A stretch of DNA of 64,000 nt from positions 1,796,501 to 1,860,500 of the forward strand of contig NZ_CP017477.1 of NCBI RefSeq assembly GCF_001761365.1, read 5' to 3'. The notes under the pieces were generated by a model. That model was given only the letters and a program-made list of their open reading frames with translations, did not search any database and had not been told where the DNA came from. The first letter of the stretch is position 1; each line of letters opens with the position of its first letter. The stretch comes from Polaribacter vadi (lineage in GTDB: Bacteria > Bacteroidota > Bacteroidia > Flavobacteriales > Flavobacteriaceae). This document shows positions 54,448 through 61,819 of this stretch, piece after piece. Both the position numbers and the translations under genes were made by a program.

Positions 54448-54776
54448 GATTTTATAGAGATGATTTTTACATTCTAATTTTGACAAAATTTTGGCTTTTC
54501 TCAATCAAGTTTGCCTTTTCGACCTTTCGTCTTCGCTCAAGATAAACTTTAGGAGAAATCACCTAAAATTGCTAAACTAAAACTTCTCTTCTTTTTGATA
54601 CTTCTCCAAAAAAGTCGAAGTTATAGAAGTGACAAGATTGTAATGTTTTATAGATTTTTAGATAATTGAATCTTTTTTCTTTTTTCTATAATCTTGATTC
54701 TTGAGTCTTGGTTCTTGGTTCTTTTAAAATCTTGGTTCGTGTTTCCCTTAAATCTAAAAAGAATCGTGATAAAAAC
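54448..54776. other. Gene-free gap with degenerate repeats
   Basis: Nothing coding is visible. At 54525-54550 lies TTCGTCTTCGCTCAAGATAA, a relative of the dispersed TTCGACTGCGCTCAA motif. At 54691-54740 short units CTTGATTC, CTTGAGTC, CTTGGTTC repeat imperfectly, a pattern also scattered in flavobacterial gaps. Confidence 0.5.
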
Positions 54777-55649
54777 CTACTTCTTCTTATTCACTAAATA
54801 AACACCTAACAAAATAATTGAGCCAGCAAATAATTGAATAATACTTAATTCTTCGCCATCTAAATATCCCCAGAAAACTGCCACAATTGGAATTAAATAA
54901 GTTACAGAAGAGGCAAAAACTGGCGAAGCTAAATGCACCATTTTGTTGTAAAATATTTTTGCGATTCCTGTACCAAAGATTGCTAAAATTGTAATATAAC
55001 CCAAAGCTGTTAATCTTGTTTCTGTTGGTTGGAAAGTGCTAAAAAAATCAGTAGATAAAAGCACTACAAACGCAGGGATTATCAACACTAAAAAATTACC
55101 AGTTACAATACTTAAAGCACTAATATCATGCAAATATTTCTTTACAATATTTACATTTAAAGCATATCCAAAAGAAGCAAGAACTACTAAAATGGCAAAC
55201 CAATAATTCTGATCTGGATTTAAGTTTGCACCATTTAAAATCAGTAAAACAGTTCCAATTAAACCAATAAATATTCCTATAAGTTGTTGTTTTTTGAAAG
55301 TATATCCAAAAATTAAAGCGCCAAAAATTAAGGTATTAAAAGGTGTTAATGAATTTAAAATAGAAGCTATAGAACTATCAATTCCGTTAACTGCATATGC
55401 AAATAGAAAAACAGGAAAAAAAGTACTCAAAAAAGAGGTTAAAATTATAAATTTATAATGTCTTTTCTGAATTTGTTTTAAACTCTTAAAACCTATCAAC
55501 ATTAAAAAAATAGCAGCAATTACCATTCTTAAAGCACCCACTTGAATAGGTGTTAAACCTATTAATGCTTTTTTCATCAATATAAAAGAACTTCCCCAAA
55601 CCAAAGAAAGCATTCCTAAATACAACCATTTTTTTTGTTGAAGATTCAT
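54777..55649 (-). CDS. DMT-superfamily (EamA) transporter
   Basis: A 290-residue membrane protein with about ten helices and two EamA repeats; SLVWGSSFILMKKAL near residues 15-29 begins repeat 1, and VLASFGYALNVNIVKKYLHD near 155-174 repeat 2, with the final SIILLGVYLVNKKK. The family exports metabolites or drugs. Single gene, divergent from the metal-binding lipoprotein. Confidence 0.87.
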   Translation of the reverse strand: MNLQQKKWLYLGMLSLVWGSSFILMKKALIGLTPIQVGALRMVIAAIFLMLIGFKSLKQIQKRHYKFIILTSFLSTFFPVFLFAYAVNGIDSSIASILNSLTPFNTLIFGALIFGYTFKKQQLIGIFIGLIGTVLLILNGANLNPDQNYWFAILVVLASFGYALNVNIVKKYLHDISALSIVTGNFLVLIIPAFVVLLSTDFFSTFQPTETRLTALGYITILAIFGTGIAKIFYNKMVHLASPVFASSVTYLIPIVAVFWGYLDGEELSIIQLFAGSIILLGVYLVNKKK

Positions 55650-55710
55650 AAGCTAGGTTAAATTTTATGCAAAAGTCTACTAATTATTTAAATACGAGTT
55701 ATTTTATTGA

Positions 55711-55718
55711 TAAATTTG
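55711..55718 (+). promoter_or_regulatory. -7 box of the metal-binding lipoprotein gene
   Basis: TAAATTTG fits TAnnTTTG and lies 25 bases before the ATG at 55744. Confidence 0.5.
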
Positions 55719-55743
55719 TAAAATAATTCTATAAAATATTCTA

Positions 55744-56169
55744 ATGAAATTTCAAAAAATAATATACTCAATCGCAATTGCATGTTTTGTTTTAACTGGC
55801 TGTAAAGAAGAAGTAAAAGAAGTAAAAAAAGAAAATGTTTCTTTGGCCATTTCTGGAATGACTTGCGAAATTGGTTGTGCAAAAACGATTCAATCTAAAC
55901 TATCTAAAAAAGAAGGTGTTATAGATGCTAAAGTTGTTTTTACTGATAGCATTGCCAACATAGAATTTGATGCAAATAAAACATCAAAAAAAGAATTAAT
56001 TGCTTTTGTTAGCGGAATTGCTGGTGGAGAGCTTTACAAAGCTTCAGAAAGTTCAAAAAAAGCACATGTTTGTTCTGACGAGTGCAAAGAAAAATGCGAT
56101 ATGAAAGCAGAAAAAATGGAATGTAAAGAAGATTGTACTATGGCTTGTTGTAAAAATAATAAAGCTTAA
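55744..56169 (+). CDS. HMA-domain lipoprotein with Cys-rich tail
   Basis: A 141-residue lipoprotein. The lipobox is LTGC with Cys20 lipidated. Residues about 31-100 are a heavy-metal-associated domain (VSLAISGMTCEIGCAKTIQS, C41 and C45 as the metal pair, here CxxxC). After it comes a Cys-, Met- and Lys-rich tail with C110, C114, C118, C127, C131, C135 and C136, including MACC. The protein would sit in the outer or inner membrane facing the periplasm and bind copper or another soft metal. It is alone, with its own promoter and terminator; no copper pump is nearby. Confidence 0.85.
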   Translation: MKFQKIIYSIAIACFVLTGCKEEVKEVKKENVSLAISGMTCEIGCAKTIQSKLSKKEGVIDAKVVFTDSIANIEFDANKTSKKELIAFVSGIAGGELYKASESSKKAHVCSDECKEKCDMKAEKMECKEDCTMACCKNNKA

Positions 56170-56195
56170 AAAAATTTCAACATTTTCAAAAAATA

Positions 56196-56222
56196 AAAAG
56201 CAGGCTCAAAAGCCTGCTTTTA
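56196..56222 (+). terminator. Terminator after the metal-binding lipoprotein
   Basis: AAAAGCAGGCT and AGCCTGCTTTT pair perfectly around CAAA, with a short T-run. Confidence 0.8.
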
Positions 56223-56293
56223 TGTTTTTAGGAATCTATCAAGAAAATAAATCTAAAGTTAATAGGAAATTATTTTTTTTAAATTATAAACTA

Positions 56294-57352
56294 CTACTTA
56301 CCTGTAATATCTAAGTAATTACGTTTTACAAATTCCAAAATAGTTTCTAAGATTTCGCCCATATTATTACAATCTTTAAACTTTACATCACCAACATATT
56401 GTATTAAATGACTTTTTAAAAGCTCCACATTTTCTGGATATGAAATGGTATCTTTTTTCATACATTTTATTAAACGAGTTGTTCTTCTTGGTACAGTTAT
56501 CATTCTTTTTGCCATATAAGAACGTTCTTCTAATTTGTATTGCCTTATCGAATTATTTTGCAATTTTTTACTCACCATTTCTACCATTTTGAAATTCTCT
56601 TTCATAAATTGTAGGTTATACACTTTTAAATTTCCTTCAAAAGATTGCTGATCGAAATCGATGGCTCTAATTTTATAAATTATCTGATCAAAATCGTGTG
56701 TGGGTGTAATTACATAATTATAAGAACGCATATCTCCTAAAAGCCTTACCAAACAGCGTTCTTTAAACTTTACAAACTCTTTTGCAATTTGTGCTTTCTC
56801 AGCTTCAGTACATTTTGGTAAAAAATCATTAATAAAATCGTCTCCAGGAATCCCTGCAATATGCTCTTCAATTAAGGTGTCCTTATACACCAAAAAGTTC
56901 ATACTATAAGGAGACAAAATATGCTCTAATTCTAAACCATAAACTCTAGAAGCATCTGCTTTTTTTACATAAAAATGTGTATAATTATCGTTTAAAATAT
57001 TTCTGATTTTTATTCTAAAAGGTTTCGAATTTCCAAAAGTACAATAGTCAATGGAGTCTACATTTAAAAACGGAATGGCTTCATCATTTCCATCTGAATG
57101 TAACATTGTATAAATTTTCTTTAAAGAATTATCAATCTCAACTCTGTCCCATTCAGAATAATAGGTTCTTACCCAAAGTGTGTCTTCATCATTTTTATCA
57201 AAAACAGTGATCGAACCTTGAAAACGAAGCAAATCGTCATAAAAAATAGGTATTTTTATATTTCGATTGTATCTTTTTAAATATCCATCTAACGATTCAC
57301 TTATTGGAAACGCTGGTTTTTTTTTGGACATTAATTTTTTTTCTACTGCCAT
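56294..57352 (-). CDS. Conserved protein with a kinase-like core, unknown function
   Basis: No named family is recognised for this 352-residue cytosolic protein. The order of motifs recalls a protein-kinase-like or APH fold: FYVKKAD at 127-133 (strand-3 Lys), GLELEHI at 139-145 (helix-C Glu), a hinge-like IEEHIAGIPGDDFI at 161-174, LLGDMRSYNYVI at 204-215 (catalytic Asp and Asn as in HGDLHxxN) and RAIDFDQ at 229-235 (metal Asp of the DFG position). Residues 35-115 look like a beta-rich N-terminal domain. A phosphotransferase or pseudokinase is plausible. It stands alone on the minus strand. Confidence 0.6.
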   Translation of the reverse strand: MAVEKKLMSKKKPAFPISESLDGYLKRYNRNIKIPIFYDDLLRFQGSITVFDKNDEDTLWVRTYYSEWDRVEIDNSLKKIYTMLHSDGNDEAIPFLNVDSIDYCTFGNSKPFRIKIRNILNDNYTHFYVKKADASRVYGLELEHILSPYSMNFLVYKDTLIEEHIAGIPGDDFINDFLPKCTEAEKAQIAKEFVKFKERCLVRLLGDMRSYNYVITPTHDFDQIIYKIRAIDFDQQSFEGNLKVYNLQFMKENFKMVEMVSKKLQNNSIRQYKLEERSYMAKRMITVPRRTTRLIKCMKKDTISYPENVELLKSHLIQYVGDVKFKDCNNMGEILETILEFVKRNYLDITGK

Positions 57353-57545
57353 TTTATTGGTTGATTTTCATCAAAAATAAGAATAATTAAAAGATTTTAT
57401 TGAAACGAATTATTGTTGATTTAAAATTGACTTATGTTTTTGATTTATGAAAAGAAAGAAATGCCACAAATTCACGAATTACTTTAATGTTATTCTGAGA
57501 ATTTCATATTCTAAATTTATAAAAAAAATGAACTTCTATTCTTTT

Positions 57546-58649
57546 TTACATCAGCTCAAACAACTTTCCTGGCAAAGGTTTTGTAATTCCTTTCATTTCC
57601 ATTTGTAATAATATAGATGATAATTGATAAATAGGAATATTACATTCTAAAGAAATTACATCTAATAACTGCTGTCCTTTTTCGCTTAATAAATCATATA
57701 TTTTTTGTTCGTTTTCATTTAAATCTACAAATAACTGTTTCTGAATTGCTTTTTTTGGGCTTTCTTTAATATCCCAATTTAGCATTTTTACAATATCTTC
57801 TGATGATGTTAGTAAAGTTGCTCTATTATTTTTAATTAAATTATTACAGCCTTTGCTATAAATATCGGTGGTTCTGCCAGGAACTGCAAACACATCTCTA
57901 TTATAAGAATTTGCAATATCTGCAGTTACTAAAGAACCACCTTTTTCTGCACTTTCTATAATGATGGTTGCTTTGGATATGCCTGCAACAATTCTATTTC
58001 TCTTTAAAAAGTTTTCTCTTAAAGGTTGTTCTTCGCTCCAAAATTCGGTTAAGAAACCACCATTTTCATTCACTTGATTTATATACTTTTTATGAACTTT
58101 AGGATAAATTTGCTCAAAACCATGAGCCAAAACAGCAATGGTTTGTAAGTTGTTTTTAATAGCAACTTTATGGGCACAAATATCAACTCCGTAAGCAAAA
58201 CCACTTACAATTATAGGATTGTATTGTACCAAATCTTCGATAATTTTTGTGCAGAAATCTCGCCCATAAGAACTCATATTTCTAGTACCAACAATCGAAA
58301 TTATTTTATCATTTTTAAAGTTGATATTGCCATCTTTAAACATTAAAATAGGACTATCTATACAATTTTGAAGATTTATTGGATAATCGTCTTCTAAAAA
58401 GTAGGAATATTTAATATTGTTATTTTTAATGTAATTTAATTCCTGTTCTGCAGCTTTCAAGTTTTTTTCATCAAACAAATGCTTTAAACCATGATTCCCT
58501 ATTCCATTGATATTTTGCAAAATAGCTGATTTTTCCTTAAAGATTTGTTCAACATCTCCCACATTTACAATAAGTTTTTTTGCTAAAATATCGCCAATTG
58601 CCTTGCTTTTTTGCAATCGTAAAATAGCCAATAACTTTTCATCTTTCAT
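57546..58649 (-). CDS. dprA: DNA-processing protein DprA
   Basis: DprA (367 residues) loads RecA on incoming single strands in natural transformation. The Rossmann domain has ISIVGTRNMSSYGRDFC near residues 111-127, IIVSGFAYGVDICAHKVAI near 142-160, TIAVLAHGFEQIYP and ESAEKGGSLVTADIANSYNR near 228-247. The C-terminal winged-helix-like domain (LLSEKGQQLLDVISLECNIP) is present. An N-terminal HhH-like segment precedes. Monocistronic and divergent from the HU/SPOR gene. Confidence 0.95.
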   Translation of the reverse strand: MKDEKLLAILRLQKSKAIGDILAKKLIVNVGDVEQIFKEKSAILQNINGIGNHGLKHLFDEKNLKAAEQELNYIKNNNIKYSYFLEDDYPINLQNCIDSPILMFKDGNINFKNDKIISIVGTRNMSSYGRDFCTKIIEDLVQYNPIIVSGFAYGVDICAHKVAIKNNLQTIAVLAHGFEQIYPKVHKKYINQVNENGGFLTEFWSEEQPLRENFLKRNRIVAGISKATIIIESAEKGGSLVTADIANSYNRDVFAVPGRTTDIYSKGCNNLIKNNRATLLTSSEDIVKMLNWDIKESPKKAIQKQLFVDLNENEQKIYDLLSEKGQQLLDVISLECNIPIYQLSSILLQMEMKGITKPLPGKLFELM

Positions 58650-58730
58650 TTCGTAACAATTTCATTGTCAATATATAACTTTTTGTTGATAAATATTATT
58701 TAGAAAAGAAGATTTAAAACACAAAAATTT

Positions 58731-58738
58731 TATATTTG
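58731..58738 (+). promoter_or_regulatory. -7 box of the HU/SPOR gene
   Basis: TATATTTG is a full TAnnTTTG match only 5 bases before the ATG at 58744, so the transcript would have almost no leader. Confidence 0.55.
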
Positions 58739-58743
58739 TTATT

Positions 58744-59655
58744 ATGATTTTAGCCAACTACATTAGCGATTTGCTTTACAGATATGAATGTGTAATTGTA
58801 CCAGATTTTGGTGGTTTTGTAACCAACAGAATTGGTGCAAAAATTAACGAAAATAACAACACATTTAATCCACCCTCAAAACAAATTACGTTTAACAGTC
58901 ACTTAACTGTTAATGATGGTTTATTGGCAAATTACATTGCTTCTTCAGAAAACATTTCTTTCGAAAAAGCGTCTAATGCTATTGCTTTGTCTGTAATTAA
59001 GTGGCAAAATGAATTGCAAACAAAACCGTTAGAAATTGGTTCTATTGGTGTTTTATCTTTAAATGAAAATGGTCAATTAATTTTTGAACCAAATTATTCA
59101 ACTAATTATTTAGCTGCTTCTTTTGGTTTATCAACTGTGGAATCATCCATCATAAAAAGACATAAAGAAATTGTAAAACCTTTAATTCCTGTTTCTGAAA
59201 AACAAGACAAAAAAGGAATTCCTGCTTTTATAAAATATGCTGCAACTGCTGCAATTTTATTAACATTAGGAGTTGTTGGTAACAATATTTATCAACAAAA
59301 TGAGCAAAATGTACTTTTTGCAAATCAACAAAAAGCATTAGAGAAAAAAATACAAGCAGCTACTTTTGTAATTTCGAATCCTTTACCAACTCTTGAGTTA
59401 AAGATTGCAAAAGAAGAAAAAGTTATAAAACCTTTTCATGTAGTTGCTGGTGCATTTCAATTTCCAGAAAATGCAGAAAAGAAAGTAAATGAACTTAAAG
59501 AATTAGGGTACGAAGCTAGTATTTTGGGTGTTAACAAATGGGGCTTAACAGAAGTAGCTTTTAATAGTTTTTCTTCTAGAAATGATGCCATTAATAACCT
59601 TTATAAAATACAGAAAACAGTTTCTAAAGATGCTTGGTTATTGGTAAAAAAGTAA
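58744..59655 (+). CDS. HU-like domain plus SPOR-domain membrane protein
   Basis: A 303-residue protein. Residues 1-125 carry an HU/CCDC81-like N-terminal module (NYISDLLYRYECVIVPDFGG, FVTNRIGAKI). A transmembrane helix lies near 162-180 (FIKYAATAAILLTLGVVGNN), and the C-terminal SPOR domain (about 229-303, FHVVAGAFQFPENAEKKVNE) binds denuded peptidoglycan glycans. This orientation puts the HU-like part in the cytosol. The arrangement is common in flavobacteria and may link the chromosome or envelope machinery to division. The start is nearly leaderless. Confidence 0.8.
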   Translation: MILANYISDLLYRYECVIVPDFGGFVTNRIGAKINENNNTFNPPSKQITFNSHLTVNDGLLANYIASSENISFEKASNAIALSVIKWQNELQTKPLEIGSIGVLSLNENGQLIFEPNYSTNYLAASFGLSTVESSIIKRHKEIVKPLIPVSEKQDKKGIPAFIKYAATAAILLTLGVVGNNIYQQNEQNVLFANQQKALEKKIQAATFVISNPLPTLELKIAKEEKVIKPFHVVAGAFQFPENAEKKVNELKELGYEASILGVNKWGLTEVAFNSFSSRNDAINNLYKIQKTVSKDAWLLVKK

Positions 59656-59676
59656 CGTTTATTTATACGCTATTCT

Positions 59677-59684
59677 TACCTTTG
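59677..59684 (+). promoter_or_regulatory. -7 box of the thioesterase gene
   Basis: TACCTTTG fits TAnnTTTG and lies 15 bases before the ATG at 59700. Confidence 0.5.
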
Positions 59685-59699
59685 CAAAAATTTTAAAAA

Positions 59700-60212
59700 A
59701 TGGATGCAAAAACAGCCAAGGAATCTTTAACTGTACTCACTGATTTAGTTTTACCTGGAGATACTAATTATTTAGATAACCTTTTTGGAGGAGAATTATT
59801 AGCAAGAATGGACAGAGCTTGTAGTATTGCTGCAAGAAGACATTCTGCAAGAATTGTAGTTACAGCTTCTGTAAACCATGTGGCTTTTAATAAATCTGTT
59901 CCTGTTGGAAGTGTAGTTACTTTAGAAGCTAAAGTTTCGAGAGCATTTACTTCTTCTATGGAAATTTATGTTGATGTTTGGATTGAAGACAGACAATCTG
60001 GCTTAAAAACCAAAGTAAATGAAGGAATTTATACCTTTGTTGCTGTAGATGAAACTGGGAAACCTGTTCAAATTCCACAAATTATACCTGAAACTGCTTT
60101 AGAAAAAGAACGTTTTGAAGGTGCTTTAAGACGTAAACAACTAAGTTTGATATTAGCTGGAAAGTTAAAACCTAATGATGCTACAGAGTTAAAAGCGCTT
60201 TTTAAATCTTAA
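59700..60212 (+). CDS. Acyl-CoA thioesterase (hotdog fold)
   Basis: A 170-residue hotdog-fold acyl-CoA hydrolase of the YciA/ACOT group. PGDTNYLDNLFGGELLARMD near residues 19-38 is the catalytic helix signature (N and D in the active site), and ASVNHVAFNKSVPVGSVVTL near 56-75 follows. It would release free fatty acid and CoA. It is followed 3 bases later by a small MscS-like gene. Confidence 0.9.
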   Translation: MDAKTAKESLTVLTDLVLPGDTNYLDNLFGGELLARMDRACSIAARRHSARIVVTASVNHVAFNKSVPVGSVVTLEAKVSRAFTSSMEIYVDVWIEDRQSGLKTKVNEGIYTFVAVDETGKPVQIPQIIPETALEKERFEGALRRKQLSLILAGKLKPNDATELKALFKS

Positions 60213-60215
60213 ATT

Positions 60216-60716
60216 ATGTTAGAATATTTAAATCATTTTAAAATTATAGAATCTTTAATTATTATTATAATTGTAGTTTTTCTAAAAGTAATGATTACAA
60301 ATTCTTTGAGAAAAATTCGTATAAAATTCGGTTTTCAAAAAACGAGAGTTATTATTATTAATAGAATTATAACTTTTATTTTATACTCAACTGCAATTGT
60401 AATTATCGCCTTTATTTGGGGTGTAGATGAAAAGCAGTTATTGGTTTATATATCATCGTTCTTAACTATTTTAGGAATTGCCTTTTTTGCACAATGGTCT
60501 ATCTTATCGAATATTACTGCAGGTTTAATTTTATACATAAACTATCCTGTAAAAATTGGCGATAGCATAACTGTCTTAGAAAAAGACAATAATGTTTCTG
60601 GAGAAATAAGAGATATTGGTGCTTTTTTTATCACTCTTAAAACAAAAGAAGGCGAATTAATTACCATGCCAAATGCTATGATTCTTCAAAAAAATATTCG
60701 CTATTTTCCTGAGTAA
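60216..60716 (+). CDS. Small MscS-like mechanosensitive channel
   Basis: A 166-residue membrane protein with about three helices and a short MscS beta domain (INYPVKIGDSITVLEKDNNV, GEIRDIGAFFITLKTKEGEL), lacking the large C-terminal cage of E. coli MscS. The pore-helix region reads FLTILGIAFFAQWSILSNIT, near 88-107. It is coupled to the thioesterase gene (3-base gap). It converges tail to tail with a second MscS gene. Confidence 0.85.
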   Translation: MLEYLNHFKIIESLIIIIIVVFLKVMITNSLRKIRIKFGFQKTRVIIINRIITFILYSTAIVIIAFIWGVDEKQLLVYISSFLTILGIAFFAQWSILSNITAGLILYINYPVKIGDSITVLEKDNNVSGEIRDIGAFFITLKTKEGELITMPNAMILQKNIRYFPE

Positions 60717-60736
60717 TTTTAATTTGAAAACATAAA

Positions 60737-60785
60737 AAAAGTGCCATTTAAAATTGATAATCTCAATTTTAAATGGCACTTTTTA
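60737..60785. terminator. Bidirectional terminator between the MscS genes
   Basis: AAAAGTGCCATTTAAAATTG and its complement form a 21-base-pair stem around a short loop, with T-runs leaving on both strands. Confidence 0.85.
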
Positions 60786-60801
60786 TATACCAAAATTAAT
60801 C

Positions 60802-61809
60802 CTATCTTAAATCTTTAGGGTCAATAATTTTTTGCGATAACAATTCTTTCATCACAATTTCTGTCATATCACTTTTAAAAGCAAATTCGTAACGAATATC
60901 TACAACATAGGCTTTTAAACGCATTTTTAAATACGAACGACCTTCTTTTACTTCATTAAAAAATAGCACGTAAATAGGTTTGTTTAGGTAAATGTATTTT
61001 GAAACTTGTGCAGATTCTTTTGCTAATTCACGCACACGTTTTGTATCTACAGTAATTGGCAAATAAATTTCGGCAACAACTTGGCAATTGGCTTCACCTG
61101 TATTTGAGTTAGAAACAGATTGATTCATTAACTCGCCATTTGGAATACTTACCAAAGAATCGTCTGCAGTTACAATTCTTATGGAACGTAAACCAATTTC
61201 TACAACTTCTCCATAATGACTGCCAACTTCAATTTTATCGCCAACCATAAAAGGCCTGTCTAATAAAATAATTACACCTCCAAAAATGTTTTTAATAATA
61301 TCTTGTGATGCAAAACCTATAGCAATTCCCAAAGATGCAGACACTGCTAATACTGTTGATTGTGGTGGTTGAAAAATACCAACTATTATTAAAACGATAA
61401 TAAAAATCCAACCGAAAATTTTAATAATTGGAATAATACCTTTTATAGTAATTCGTTGGTTTGTGAATTTTTCTGCATATTTTTCTAATAAAGAAATTGT
61501 AAAACGAATAACTAAATAACCAACAATTACAAATATTAACGCCCAAAATATTTTCCAAAAAGAAAATAACTCCCAAATTGCTGGCGGTTTTAGCTTTTCT
61601 ACGATTTTGTCTTTTGTGGCTTTCACCTCTGCTTCTACATCTTTTTCGCCTTCATTTTTTACAAGTTCCTTAATATTTGTAGAATCTAATTTTACAGTAT
61701 CTGCTTTTTGTATAATTAATAATTCTGGCTCTTGTAGTATAGTGCTACTTTCTTTTGCAACCATTAAATTGGCTGAAATAAAAAGAAATATAAATAGTAT
61801 TTTTTTCAT
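60802..61809 (-). CDS. MscS-family mechanosensitive channel
   Basis: A 335-residue channel with a signal peptide (about 1-18), a periplasmic segment, helices near 82-104, 126-146 and 152-180, and the pore motif GIAIGFASQDIIKNIFGG near 161-178, then the beta domain FMVGDKIEVGSHYGEVVEIG and the C-terminal alpha/beta domain. It releases solutes on osmotic downshock. It begins 10 bases after the stop of a large coiled-coil ATPase on the same strand, so the two are probably co-expressed. Confidence 0.92.
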   Translation of the reverse strand: MKKILFIFLFISANLMVAKESSTILQEPELLIIQKADTVKLDSTNIKELVKNEGEKDVEAEVKATKDKIVEKLKPPAIWELFSFWKIFWALIFVIVGYLVIRFTISLLEKYAEKFTNQRITIKGIIPIIKIFGWIFIIVLIIVGIFQPPQSTVLAVSASLGIAIGFASQDIIKNIFGGVIILLDRPFMVGDKIEVGSHYGEVVEIGLRSIRIVTADDSLVSIPNGELMNQSVSNSNTGEANCQVVAEIYLPITVDTKRVRELAKESAQVSKYIYLNKPIYVLFFNEVKEGRSYLKMRLKAYVVDIRYEFAFKSDMTEIVMKELLSQKIIDPKDLR

Positions 61810-61819
61810 GATTTCAGGC

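Noticed and set aside
54691..54740. Short repeats as a possible CRISPR array
   Set aside because: The units (about 8 bases) are too short and irregular, without spacers; they look like a degenerate dispersed repeat.
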